Origin: Bacteroidota bacterium
Lineage (GTDB): Bacteria; Bacteroidota; Bacteroidia; Chitinophagales; Chitinophagaceae
Assembly: GCA_023424015.1 (NCBI GenBank)
Contig: JAFAEM010000007.1
Span: 1 to 64,000, forward strand
Direction of reading: 5' to 3'
Length of the DNA stretch: 64,000 bases
Shown: positions 33,199-42,057 of the stretch, in pieces
Layout of the letters: every line of letters begins with the position of its first letter
Numbering within the stretch: position 1 is the stretch's first letter
Notes under the pieces: generated by a model
Database searches by the model: none
What the model was told of the DNA's origin: nothing
Seen by the model: only the letters and a program-made list of their open reading frames with translations
Made by a program: the position numbers and the translations under genes

Positions 33199-34353
33199 AT
33201 GCAGCATTTGCCTTTTATATTTTCAAATGAATGGAAGTACAGGTTACAGCGACACCTGGCATTTTGGTTATTCTGGGCCATTTTCCAGGGTTTCCTTTAT
33301 TCGTTTGTGGCTGCCAATAGTACCCGTGGTTATTTCCGCAGCCTTCCTATGTCGATGACGGAATCGTTTATTTTCCTGTTCGCTCATATGTTCCTGGCCT
33401 ATTCACTGATCTATTTCGTCATACCGCGGTTTCTTCTCAAACAGAAGTACTGGCAGACTGGCGCCTGGACCTTTGTCTTTTTCATATTGACGGGTTATAT
33501 TTCCGCGATGCTGAACATCGCAATCATTGATAAATTGAGGGTTTCATTTTATGGCGACTCATATGCTAACAGCCCATTTCGGCCATCAACGCTGGGTCTC
33601 CACCTTTCATTATTAGCCGGTCTCAGGGGCGGGATCACCATTGGGGGTATTGCCGCCGCCATCAAGCTTATGAAATACTGGTATCTAAAAGAACAGCGAA
33701 ACCTGCAGTTGCAAAAAGAGAATACGGAATCGCAACTACAGCTCCTGAAAGCCCAGGTACACCCGCATTTCATGTTCAATACGCTCAACAATATTTATGC
33801 ATATACACAGGATACCTCACCCGTAGCATCAAAACTGGTAACCCGTCTTTCTGATCTGCTGCGGTTTATTTTATATGAATCAAATCAACCGCTTGTACCA
33901 TTAGAGAAAGAGTTGAAGCTGATCGAAGATTATATTGAGCTGGAAAAAGTGAGATACGGAAATAAACTTGAACTTGACATACAATTGCCCGAAGACACGA
34001 AGAAATATTATATCGCGCCGCTACTCTTGTTGCCGCTGGTGGAGAATTCATTTAAACATGGGGCCAGTAATTTACTCGATCAACCATGGATCAGTCTTCA
34101 TGTCAACCTGGACGGAAAGCAATTGCAGGTGAAATTGGTCAATGGAAAGTTTAGCAAGCCTGTTACTAAAGGCAACCAGGTGGGCATTGGTATCGAAAAT
34201 GTCAGGAAAAGACTGGAGCTTTTGTACCCCGACCGGCATGAATTCACTATTACCAATGATGAGGAAGTATATATTGTAAATCTCAAAGTCGACCTGGAAC
34301 TAAAAGCTGACGCTGATCTCAAGAAATCTCAACCCTCTCTAAGTTATGCCTGA
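33199..34353 (+). CDS. LytS-type membrane sensor histidine kinase
   Basis: 384 residues. Four hydrophobic segments between about residues 18 and 155, a coiled-coil ('YLKEQRNLQLQKENTESQLQL' in outline), then the His_kinase block with likely phospho-acceptor His190 in 'KAQVHPHFMFNTLNNIY' and ATP-binding 'PLVENSFKHGAS'. No periplasmic sensor domain is visible; the signal is probably sensed in the membrane. The LytTR gene overlaps its end by 8 bp, so the pair is translationally linked. It belongs to the same class as the pair at 17.8-19.7 kb but differs in its membrane domain. Confidence 0.93.
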   Translation: MQHLPFIFSNEWKYRLQRHLAFWLFWAIFQGFLYSFVAANSTRGYFRSLPMSMTESFIFLFAHMFLAYSLIYFVIPRFLLKQKYWQTGAWTFVFFILTGYISAMLNIAIIDKLRVSFYGDSYANSPFRPSTLGLHLSLLAGLRGGITIGGIAAAIKLMKYWYLKEQRNLQLQKENTESQLQLLKAQVHPHFMFNTLNNIYAYTQDTSPVASKLVTRLSDLLRFILYESNQPLVPLEKELKLIEDYIELEKVRYGNKLELDIQLPEDTKKYYIAPLLLLPLVENSFKHGASNLLDQPWISLHVNLDGKQLQVKLVNGKFSKPVTKGNQVGIGIENVRKRLELLYPDRHEFTITNDEEVYIVNLKVDLELKADADLKKSQPSLSYA

Positions 34354-35059
34354 TTTTGATACCATAAAATGTCTTATCGTAGATGATGAACCACCGGCGC
34401 GGGAGATCATTCGTCGCTATGTCCAACAGGTGCCTACGCTTGAATTGGCGGGTGAATGTGCTAATGCTATACAGGCTTTTACTTTCCTGCAACATCAGCA
34501 ACCGGTAGATCTTATGTTTCTTGATATCCGAATGCCCCAGCTCAATGGAAATGAATTTTTAAAAGCATTAAAAAATCCACCCAAAGTAATTTTTACTACG
34601 GCATTTTCTGAATATGCACTGGAGGGGTTTGAGCTGGATGCGGTGGATTACCTTATGAAACCGATCACATTTGAGCGTTTTTTAAAGGCCGTGAATAAGG
34701 CCTGTCAAGGGCCGGGACAAAAAGGGGAAATATCGACAGAAGAAAAGAAAACCGAGCCATTCGTGTTCTTTCGTTCGGACCGAAAGATGGTCAAGGTGAT
34801 GCTGCAGGATATCAATTATATCGAAAGCATGAAGGACTATGTGAAAGTGTATACTACTAATGGGTTGGTCATCACCAAACAATCTATCAGTTCCGTTGAG
34901 GCCATGCTGCCGGAAAAAAACTTTGTACGCACACACCGATCCTTTATCGTCTCATTGGATAAAGTAAGAACCTTTACCTCAGAACTGATCGAGGTTGATA
35001 AAGCCGAAGTACCCATTGGGAAATTATATAGAAATGAAGTGATGAAAGTACTGGGTTGA
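34346..35059 (+). CDS. LytTR family response regulator
   Basis: 237 residues. Receiver domain with 'CLIVDDEPPAREII', phospho-acceptor Asp60 in 'LMFLDIRMPQLNG', 'FTTAFSEYALEGF' and 'YLMKPITFERF'; LytTR domain from about residue 135 ('FVFFRSDRKMVKVMLQDINYIESMKDYVKVY', in outline, 'NFVRTHRSFIVSLDKV'). It partners the overlapping LytS kinase. Its stop lies 2 bp from the stop of the convergent PhnD-like gene, with no space for a conventional terminator. Confidence 0.94.
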   Translation: MPDFDTIKCLIVDDEPPAREIIRRYVQQVPTLELAGECANAIQAFTFLQHQQPVDLMFLDIRMPQLNGNEFLKALKNPPKVIFTTAFSEYALEGFELDAVDYLMKPITFERFLKAVNKACQGPGQKGEISTEEKKTEPFVFFRSDRKMVKVMLQDINYIESMKDYVKVYTTNGLVITKQSISSVEAMLPEKNFVRTHRSFIVSLDKVRTFTSELIEVDKAEVPIGKLYRNEVMKVLG

Positions 35060-35061
35060 TC

Positions 35062-35970
35062 TTAGTTGGCGAATTGCTTCAATATTCGTTGCAGGTCTTT
35101 ATCTTTTCCCAAAGTCTTCCTGAAGTTATCGTAATAGGAATCATTTATGCTGATATAGTGAGTAGCATATTTAGCTTCACTCCATCCTTCTTTAATAGAT
35201 TCCAGTACCTGTTTATTTTCCGTATGCAAATAATGTAAAGCTTTCTCAATTTTTGAACGGGCTGAGTCATGGAGATCTTTATGTAACAATACTGGACCCA
35301 GAGGTATTTCAGGAGAAAGCCAGATTAACTTCAATTTTGCCGCCATCGCGGGGTCGCGTGTTATTTTTTCATATTCAGTAAAACCCATAGCCGCGATATC
35401 AGCCTGCCGGTTTATAATAGACTGGATCGCCAGGGTATGATTGCCTGCGTATCCCACGGATTTGAAATTCTTCTCACAATCGGCCAGGCCTATATGACTA
35501 AAAGCGAGACGGGGAACGAGGTTGCCCGAAGTAGAGCCTTTCGCTACCAGCATCAGCCGCGAGTGGCTGGAGGGTTTACTTACATCTTCAAGACTTTTAA
35601 GCGATGAACCTGCCGGGGTGATGATAGCGGTCTTATAATTATCTACCGCATCACTCTTCACCGCCAGGGTATACGCAGGAATCATGGGGTAGTTTTTTTC
35701 CGAGGTTTCAAGCAGGAAATATCCAAAAGTATTGATGAAGGCAATATCAACTTCGTTGTTCTGAATGCCTTCGATCATATCATGGATTGTCGGATAACTT
35801 TTTACCTCCGTATCCAACGCGTGTTTTGTCTTTAAAAGTTCGGCAAAGGGTTGAATATTTTTAATCCTGTTATTGTCCGCATATTGATAGGTAGCGATTC
35901 TTATGGATTGTGCACAGGCCAGCATGGAAAGCGTGCACAACATACAGGTATAGAAAAATCTGATCAGCAT
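35062..35970 (-). CDS. PhnD-like substrate-binding protein, orphan
   Basis: 302 residues from the ATG at 35970 (MLIRFFYTC); an earlier in-frame ATG at 35991 adds seven residues. A signal peptide ends near 'LACAQS'. The mature chain matches the PhnD/SsuA/transferrin-like periplasmic binding fold ('IRIATYQYADNN', 'NNEVDIAFINTFGYFLLE', 'VAKGSTSGNLVPRLAF', 'RQADIAAMGFTEYEKI'). Such proteins usually feed phosphonate or phosphate ABC importers, but no permease or ATPase gene is nearby. Some orphan members act as sensor subunits; the LytS/LytTR pair converging on this gene makes that possible but unproven. Confidence 0.82.
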   Translation of the reverse strand: MLIRFFYTCMLCTLSMLACAQSIRIATYQYADNNRIKNIQPFAELLKTKHALDTEVKSYPTIHDMIEGIQNNEVDIAFINTFGYFLLETSEKNYPMIPAYTLAVKSDAVDNYKTAIITPAGSSLKSLEDVSKPSSHSRLMLVAKGSTSGNLVPRLAFSHIGLADCEKNFKSVGYAGNHTLAIQSIINRQADIAAMGFTEYEKITRDPAMAAKLKLIWLSPEIPLGPVLLHKDLHDSARSKIEKALHYLHTENKQVLESIKEGWSEAKYATHYISINDSYYDNFRKTLGKDKDLQRILKQFAN

Positions 35971-36082
35971 GTCACGAAGATCAAAAATCAATTATTTATT
36001 ATGGTTTTTATGGTACAAGCGGTGATAAAAACCGGCTGAACCGCAAAATTGGGTAATGACCAAAGGGTCTATCTGGTTGAAC

Positions 36083-38473
36083 TTATTCCATGATCCTCAG
36101 TTTGGCATAGTTGAGCATGATCTTTTTTTCACCATTGTGTTCAAATTTAACGGTAGCGATGGGGTTATGTGTCGCGCCCTCCATTTTGATCACTTCGCCA
36201 AAACCAAATTTCTGGTGTTCCACTTTCTGGCCGACCTGAAGATTGGATGTATCGCTGGCTACAAAGTCAGCTGACGGTTTATGTTCTACTAATTTGGGAT
36301 AAGGGCTCTTAGGAGCCAGGTAGGAGGGTGTTTCCTTTTTCCGCTGAGATGGTGGCGGGCCATATTGTTTTTCCGCCTGCTGGGCCGCACCCCAGCCGCC
36401 ATTCATTCTTTCATAAGCGCTTGACCGTCCCCAGCCACTCGCACCCTGGTTGCGTGTACCGCCACCTGAAAAGCTCCTGTCCAGGAACTGTTCAGGTAGT
36501 TCGGCGATAAACCGACTGGGCTCATTTTGCACCAGTGATCCAAACTTGTAGCGTGTATTGGCATACGTGATCCACAACTTCGATTTGGCGCGTGTGATGA
36601 CTACATAAAATAATCTTCTTTCTTCTTCCAGTTCTTCCCTTGTATTTATGCTCATCGCATTGGGGAAAAGCATTTCCTCCAGGCCGGCGGCAAACACGCA
36701 GCTAAATTCAAGTCCTTTGGCAGCGTGAATTGTCATCAATTTCACCGTATCGGCATTGGGGTCCTTTTCATCGGCATCGGTAAGCAGGGTAATCTGTTGC
36801 AGGTAAGATCCCAGGCTTACAGCCCCTTCACCGTTTTGGGAACCCTCTTCCAGTAAGATCCCGTCTTCATCGATGCGTGACCGGTTTTCTGTATCATCTA
36901 CCCATTCCTTGATACTGTTCAATAGTTCCTGGATATGTTCGTATCGCTGTACGCCTTCGGCGCTTTTATCGTTGAAAAGTTCTTTGACGATATTGGTTTG
37001 CTTGCCTACATGAAAAGCCACTTCGTATGCATTCTTTGTTTTCAGCATACTTGTAAAACTTTTGATCATCGTCACAAATTCTTCGATGGCCTGCAGGGTG
37101 CCCGCCCTAATACCAAACTTCGCGGCATTTTCCAATATTTCCCACATGGAAACATTGTTTTCGTTAGCCAGCAAAATCACTTTGTCGAGGGTAGTTTTGC
37201 CGATGCCCCGCGCCGGGTAGTTAATAATACGTTTTAATGCTTCTTCATCCCGGGAATTTACCAACAGGCGGAGATAGGCAACCATGTCTTTGATCTCCTT
37301 CCGCTGATAGAAGCTCATACCACCGTAAATAGTATAGGCAATGCCCATCCTGCGCAGACTTTCTTCAAACGCCCTGCTTTGCGCATTGGTTCGGTAAAGA
37401 ATAGCGAAATCCTTATTGCTGTAGTGATTTCTTAGTTTCTGCTCCTGGATGGTATCGGCCACGAACTTACCTTCTTCATTATCTGTAGCAGTCCTTACAA
37501 GCCTGATCTTTTCACCTTCCTTGTTCTCCGTGAATAGTATCTTTTCGATCTGGTTTTTATTATTCCGGATCACTTCGTTGGCCACATGTAATATGCTTTG
37601 GGTACTCCGGTAGTTTTGTTCCAGCTTCACCATTTTCACTTCGTCATAGTCTTTCTGGAACTGCAAAATATTCTGAATGGTGGCGCCCCTGAAACTATAA
37701 ATGCTCTGTGCATCATCACCCACTACACAAACGTTCTCGTGCATGGCGCCCAATAGTTTTACGACTTCGTACTGGGCAGGGTTGGTATCCTGGTACTCAT
37801 CGATCAGGATATATTTGAACTTACGCTGGTATTTGCTTAGAGCATCTGGGAAACTTTTCAGCAGTTCATAAAACTTCAGCAGGAGATCATCAAAATCCAT
37901 CGCGCCATTTTTAAAACAACGCTTTACATAGGCTTCATATATCTGGGCGATTGCTGGACGGTTGGCCCGCATGTCTTCCTGCTGCAGGTAATAGTCGGTT
38001 GCGTATTCTGAAGGACCTACCAGTGCATTCTTTGCAGCCGATATCCTGTTGTAGATGGAAGCAGGTTTATAGTGTTTGTCATCAAGATTGAGTTCGTTGA
38101 TCACCGTCTTGACCACACTCTTGGCGTCTTCCGTATCATAAATGGTAAAACTGTTTGGATAACCCAGCCGGTGGGCCTCACTTCTCAGGATTCGTGCAAA
38201 TACACTGTGAAATGTTCCGATATAAAGGTTGCGGGCTTCGTTATTGCCCAATATTTTCTCCACCCGTTCCTTCATTTCTTTGGCTGCTTTGTTGGTAAAA
38301 GTCAGCGCCAGTATATTGAAAGCATCAACATGGTGATATGCCATCAGGTGGGCAATCCGGGTAGTGAGTACTTTGGTTTTACCGCTTCCTGCGCCCGCAA
38401 TGATCATGATCGGCCCGTCTTTATGCAGCACGGCTTCTTTCTGCCTCTCGTTCAATCCGTTTAAATATTCCAT
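36083..38473 (-). CDS. uvrD: UvrD/PcrA-type DNA helicase
   Basis: 796 residues, superfamily 1A helicase. Visible: Q-motif and Walker A 'NERQKEAVLH', 'AGAGSGKTKVLTTRIA'; motif II 'ILIDEYQDTN'; motif III 'VVGDDAQSIYSFRGA'; motif IV 'LEQNYRST'; motif V 'LMTIHAAKGLEFSCVF'; motif VI 'RRLFYVVITRAK'. The C-terminal 80 residues ('VGQKVEHQKFGFGEVIKMEG') form the Tudor-like domain of PcrA/UvrD that contacts RNA polymerase. It unwinds DNA in excision and mismatch repair and removes stalled polymerase and RecA. The linker at about 680-720 is Gly/Ser-rich. Monocistronic as far as seen. Confidence 0.97.
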   Translation of the reverse strand: MEYLNGLNERQKEAVLHKDGPIMIIAGAGSGKTKVLTTRIAHLMAYHHVDAFNILALTFTNKAAKEMKERVEKILGNNEARNLYIGTFHSVFARILRSEAHRLGYPNSFTIYDTEDAKSVVKTVINELNLDDKHYKPASIYNRISAAKNALVGPSEYATDYYLQQEDMRANRPAIAQIYEAYVKRCFKNGAMDFDDLLLKFYELLKSFPDALSKYQRKFKYILIDEYQDTNPAQYEVVKLLGAMHENVCVVGDDAQSIYSFRGATIQNILQFQKDYDEVKMVKLEQNYRSTQSILHVANEVIRNNKNQIEKILFTENKEGEKIRLVRTATDNEEGKFVADTIQEQKLRNHYSNKDFAILYRTNAQSRAFEESLRRMGIAYTIYGGMSFYQRKEIKDMVAYLRLLVNSRDEEALKRIINYPARGIGKTTLDKVILLANENNVSMWEILENAAKFGIRAGTLQAIEEFVTMIKSFTSMLKTKNAYEVAFHVGKQTNIVKELFNDKSAEGVQRYEHIQELLNSIKEWVDDTENRSRIDEDGILLEEGSQNGEGAVSLGSYLQQITLLTDADEKDPNADTVKLMTIHAAKGLEFSCVFAAGLEEMLFPNAMSINTREELEEERRLFYVVITRAKSKLWITYANTRYKFGSLVQNEPSRFIAELPEQFLDRSFSGGGTRNQGASGWGRSSAYERMNGGWGAAQQAEKQYGPPPSQRKKETPSYLAPKSPYPKLVEHKPSADFVASDTSNLQVGQKVEHQKFGFGEVIKMEGATHNPIATVKFEHNGEKKIMLNYAKLRIME

Positions 38474-38669
38474 ATTTTCTTACTGCAAACCTCAGCTGAT
38501 AAATAAAGGATGCTGGACGCAATTTACGAACCATTGATGGGAGCTGGGGGCTTGTTTAAAAATAATTACAGTGCGGCGATGATAAGATTAATAATTCATT
38601 TAGAAAAGATGAAAACACCGGTTTGTGATGATGAAAATACGGAGGTGGTGGAGTCACCTGCAAAACAGA

Positions 38670-40220
38670 TCAGCGTCGCTTGCTTTCCAGGTATTTGGCG
38701 TGGATGATCTCGCTCATGGGCTTGCCATACACCTTGCTTTCCACCCATGAAATAATATCGAGGTAAGCGAAAGCACGTGTTTCGAAGCGATTTTTTTCAA
38801 GGTGCTTGATTTTCTGAAGAAACACTTCCAGTTCGGGCTTTAATTTTTTTGCAGGAATATGATGAAAGGAATGACGCAGAAAACTAAACATGGCTTCTTC
38901 CACAACCGTCAGGTTTTGCATCTTTGCCATGAACCGGTACACCGATTTTGTCAGTGATTCCATGATATCGTAATTGCCTAGCTCATAGTGCGCCAGCAGG
39001 TGCTGGAGGCGTGCGTAGCATTGCAAATCGGTACGCAGCTCACCTTTTTCGTTTATGATCTTTTGCAGGTAGTCGATACAGGTACTGTAGTCGCCGCTGC
39101 CAAAATAAAGGGTCGCTATTTTATAATTAAAGATCATGATGCGATGCGGGTCAAGAAAAAGCGCATATTCCCGAAGTTTTTCTTCAATTTCCGGAACGGC
39201 TTTCAATCCTTCGCGGAAGGTGCCCATCATAAAATGCTGGTTGATGCCCGCTGTACTTATGTAGACAAATGCCTGGATCCTGAAGTTATCATGATCTTTT
39301 ACGCGATTAGTTTGTGCGAATGCTTCAAACTCTTTGAGGGTATTTGCAAATTGCTTGTAGTTGCGCAAATCGAAATGTGCGTTAAGCAGGTAATGCATAC
39401 CCTTGATGTAATGGCTTGTTTCTACACGGATCATCAAAGGTTGCGACCTGAACAGGTCCACCCATTTTTTTGCATAGCGATAGTATTGCAGAAAATCCTG
39501 ACGAATGAAAGCATACCAGCAAAAACTTTGATATAAATAAAGCTTTTCATAAAAGCCTTCCAGCCTGTCAATATTCTGCGGCATATTTTCCTGCATGAAT
39601 TTTTTCACACCGGCCTCATCATTCTCATTGCGGGCATGGCCATGCAGGGTAAACCAACTGAAAAGCTGCAGGGAAAGATTGCTAAGCCTTGCCACCACAT
39701 CGATATGACGGCTGATCTCATTGGCTTCAACTGCGAGCCGGTTGGCGCGGTTCTCCACGCTATGGGTGATATGCAGATTTTCGATCCTTTTTTCCAATGC
39801 GATCACCTGGGCGAGGAAATAGAATTTTTGGTGGGTTTTAGCCAGTTCCTTCACCCGCTCCAGGATCTTCAGGCTTTGTACAAAAAGTCCTTTTTTGTAT
39901 AGGATATGCGCATAATCGAATTGTTCATTGAGCTGAAGATCAAGGCTATCTGCACTTTTTAGGAGCCGGAGACTGGCCAGTATTTCGCGGTAAAGGTGAG
40001 TTTTTAGGTTGTAGAGCTGCCTTTTCTCCGTGCCAGGGAGTTTTTTCAATAAGGCTTTTTCATCATACGTGTCCAACTTGTCTAGCGCATCGAAGAGCCT
40101 GACTATTTTCAGGTCCTGATTGGCTGAACTTCTTTTGATGTAGAGCTTAAAATGGCGCTTTTCTGCCTTTTCAAGCGATTTTATCAATTGAAATAATGTG
40201 TCATAAGAGCGGTTGGACAT
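38670..40220 (-). CDS. Large alpha-helical repeat protein, function unknown
   Basis: 516 residues, no signal peptide or membrane span. The chain is almost wholly helical with TPR-like spacing ('YAHILYKKGLFVQSLKILERVKELAK', 'YFGSGDYSTCIDYLQKIINEKGEL' in outline), so an alpha-solenoid scaffold is likely. Charged N-terminus ('IKSLEKAEKRHFKLYIKRS'). I recognise this as a type of protein common in Bacteroidota but know of no function. It runs toward uvrD with 196 bp between, a gap that holds a 65-codon frame without protein character. The region upstream of its start contains a remarkable nested inverted repeat. Confidence 0.7.
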   Translation of the reverse strand: MSNRSYDTLFQLIKSLEKAEKRHFKLYIKRSSANQDLKIVRLFDALDKLDTYDEKALLKKLPGTEKRQLYNLKTHLYREILASLRLLKSADSLDLQLNEQFDYAHILYKKGLFVQSLKILERVKELAKTHQKFYFLAQVIALEKRIENLHITHSVENRANRLAVEANEISRHIDVVARLSNLSLQLFSWFTLHGHARNENDEAGVKKFMQENMPQNIDRLEGFYEKLYLYQSFCWYAFIRQDFLQYYRYAKKWVDLFRSQPLMIRVETSHYIKGMHYLLNAHFDLRNYKQFANTLKEFEAFAQTNRVKDHDNFRIQAFVYISTAGINQHFMMGTFREGLKAVPEIEEKLREYALFLDPHRIMIFNYKIATLYFGSGDYSTCIDYLQKIINEKGELRTDLQCYARLQHLLAHYELGNYDIMESLTKSVYRFMAKMQNLTVVEEAMFSFLRHSFHHIPAKKLKPELEVFLQKIKHLEKNRFETRAFAYLDIISWVESKVYGKPMSEIIHAKYLESKRR

Positions 40221-40273
40221 CGGGCAGAAATTTTCATGGAATCGGCCACCAGCAAAGGTTTCAGTGATCCAGA

Positions 40274-40331
40274 CCGCGTTTTGGCATGCTCAAAACGACA
40301 TGAACTTGTTTTGAGCTCGTGAAAAACGCGG
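40274..40331. promoter_or_regulatory. Nested 58-nt inverted repeat (strong hairpin) upstream of the helical-repeat gene
   Basis: Outer arms CCGCGTTTT (40274-40282) and AAAACGCGG (40323-40331) and inner arms GCTCAAAAC (40288-40296) and GTTTTGAGC (40308-40316) are each perfect 9-bp complements, giving one long two-part hairpin on either strand. It lies 54 bp before the minus-strand start at 40220. It has no T-tract on either side, which argues against a simple terminator. Confidence 0.6.
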
Positions 40332-40434
40332 CTTAGATTTGTGTTGTTGTTACAAGGTTCATACAGCAGGCAATCGTTAGAAAAGCAATAGTCGTCAGAG
40401 GTCAAAATTAAGAAGCAGAACCTGTAAAAACAAT

Positions 40435-40448
40435 CCGCCGCAGGGCGG
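40435..40448 (-). terminator. Possible minus-strand terminator in the 40.4-kb intergenic region
   Basis: CCGCC-GCAG-GGCGG stem; on the minus strand it is followed after four bases by TTTTT. It would end a transcript entering from the right before the helical-repeat gene. Confidence 0.4.
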
Positions 40449-40503
40449 TTTACCCCGATCTGATTCGAAATTTTTCATATGGCAAGCAATCGTTAGAGGT
40501 CAG

Positions 40504-40530
40504 TCCGTTTCTACGGAAGGGCCTTTTTTG
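40504..40530 (+). terminator. Possible plus-strand terminator in the 40.5-kb intergenic region
   Basis: TCCGT-TTCT-ACGGA (40504-40517) followed by AGGGCC and TTTTTTG. No coding sequence precedes it on the plus strand, so a short non-coding transcript from 40221-40530 is possible. The phrase 'gcaatcgttaga' occurs twice just upstream (about 40371 and 40485). Confidence 0.45.
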
Positions 40531-40631
40531 TTTTACGGCGGCGCTAAAATAGGGGTTAATTGGATTATCCGTTAATAAATCATTAACTTTTTTCCAATTA
40601 CTAAATCTTCAAATTAGCATTTTAGCGAAAC

Positions 40632-41480
40632 TTGCAGCATCTCGAGTTTTTTCATATCGACCATTTTGAGCACAATTATCACCGGATACCTCCGGTACCG
40701 GCCTTGCGCCATTTTATAGATTTTTTCTGGGAGACCCGTTTCGATGAACTATGGAAGCAATATCCCGCAGGTTTTTCGGATGCGCAATTTCCAAATATAG
40801 GCTATACCTATATCATCAACCTGGGTACACCATTCGTGATGCAGGTCGGCGACCAGAAGTTTCCCATGAAAAATGATGGGTTCCTGCCACGCTATAATGC
40901 CATCGAATGTTTTCACCAGGCCGGCAATCATTTATTCGGCATCAAGTTCCGGGTATCACCGGTTATATTTGAAACCAAGGTTGACTTTTCAGAATACCGC
41001 GGATATATTTTTCCCCTAAGTTATCTACTCGACCAGGGTATTATCGACAAGGTAAAAGAAGCAGTAACATTTGAAAAGCGTGTGTCGATCCTTTCCCGTT
41101 ATTTTCTTACGTTGTTATCGGCGTATAGCGGCTCCATGCACCCCGTGAATATCGTAAGTGGTATCCTGGAAGAATGTTTTCAAAATAATGAGTTTAATGT
41201 GTCCGTGGAGACACTGGCGGGGAAACATAAAATATCTTCCCGAACGCTGCAAAGGTATTTTGAAACTTGTACCGGCATTAGCAGCAAGCAGGCGCTGCAG
41301 GTAATGCGAATACGCAAGGCAACAGCACACCTGGCCAATTCACCGGAAAACTTTCACTATTCGCTATATGGCTATTACGACTATAGCCATTTTTTCAAAC
41401 ACCTCCGGAAATTTCTACAAGAAAACACTTTAAAGAATATGCAGCCACATTTGAAATTGCTGGAAAGGCTGCACAGGTAG
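40632..41480 (+). CDS. AraC family transcriptional regulator
   Basis: 282 residues. The N-terminal part ('ALRHFIDFFWETRFDELW', 'LPRYNAIECFHQAGNHLFGIKF') is the sensing domain common in Bacteroidota AraC proteins; the C-terminal double helix-turn-helix is at about 190-275 ('NVSVETLAGKHKISSRTLQRYFE', 'YGYYDYSHFFKHLRKFL'). The frame has no ATG before about residue 70, and a stop lies three codons upstream, so translation most likely starts at the TTG at 40632. Ligand and targets are unknown. It converges with the HEAT-repeat gene, 2 bp between stops. Confidence 0.9.
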   Translation: MQHLEFFHIDHFEHNYHRIPPVPALRHFIDFFWETRFDELWKQYPAGFSDAQFPNIGYTYIINLGTPFVMQVGDQKFPMKNDGFLPRYNAIECFHQAGNHLFGIKFRVSPVIFETKVDFSEYRGYIFPLSYLLDQGIIDKVKEAVTFEKRVSILSRYFLTLLSAYSGSMHPVNIVSGILEECFQNNEFNVSVETLAGKHKISSRTLQRYFETCTGISSKQALQVMRIRKATAHLANSPENFHYSLYGYYDYSHFFKHLRKFLQENTLKNMQPHLKLLERLHR

Positions 41481-41482
41481 CG

Positions 41483-42031
41483 TTATTTCCCGATTAGTTT
41501 ATCCCAAAAGCTTTTTGGGTTATTATTGTTTCTAAACTTTGCAACCACTTCGTCAGTGGGGAGTCCAAGGTATCGCGTCGCGTTATAAGCAACCAGGTAT
41601 TTTGGATGATTTGTATAGCTGGACAGTAAATCTGTAATCCTATTGTCTTTAAAAAGTGGTAAATAAAATAAAACGTCAATCAGCTCATGTTCACCGGTGA
41701 TTTGCGGCACTGTCTCGAGAACTATTTCCTTCATTTTTTCATCCTGGGAGATTTGAAAGATGGAGTGAGCAATTATTACTTTCATTGCTCCTTTGCTCCT
41801 GGAGAGTAATTTAAGTAGAGTGGGAACTGCGTCTTTTGATTTGATATGTCCAAGTCCAACAATTGGCCATTCATCCAGATGTCTGGCAGCTTTAATAAGT
41901 TCTGCTTCAGCGGATTTTAGTTCTTCATTCGTCAGCCTGTCAAGCAGGTATAGCGGAACGCCGTCTTTTCTTTGTTCCCATGTTTTTGCTTCTAAAAATT
42001 CCTTTTTGAATATGTCAAAATTGTTTGCCAA
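41483..42031 (-). CDS. HEAT-repeat-like protein, function unknown
   Basis: 182 residues, soluble. Helical pairs of HEAT character are visible: 'RHLDEWPIVGLGHIKSKDAVPTLLKLL', 'GAMKVIIAHSIFQIS', 'NHPKYLVAYNATRYLG' in outline. Start at the ATG at 42031 (MANNFDIFKKEFLEAKTWEQR). The next gene upstream ends 26 bp away on the same strand, suggesting a two-gene operon of proteins without known function. No catalytic motif. Confidence 0.6.
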   Translation of the reverse strand: MANNFDIFKKEFLEAKTWEQRKDGVPLYLLDRLTNEELKSAEAELIKAARHLDEWPIVGLGHIKSKDAVPTLLKLLSRSKGAMKVIIAHSIFQISQDEKMKEIVLETVPQITGEHELIDVLFYLPLFKDNRITDLLSSYTNHPKYLVAYNATRYLGLPTDEVVAKFRNNNNPKSFWDKLIGK

Positions 42032-42057
42032 TATCCCTGACTGAATTGTGTCAAATG

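Noticed and set aside
38510..38707. 65-codon plus-strand frame between uvrD and the helical-repeat gene
   Set aside because: No domain, overlaps the 3' end of the convergent gene, and has no promoter or terminator; probably chance.
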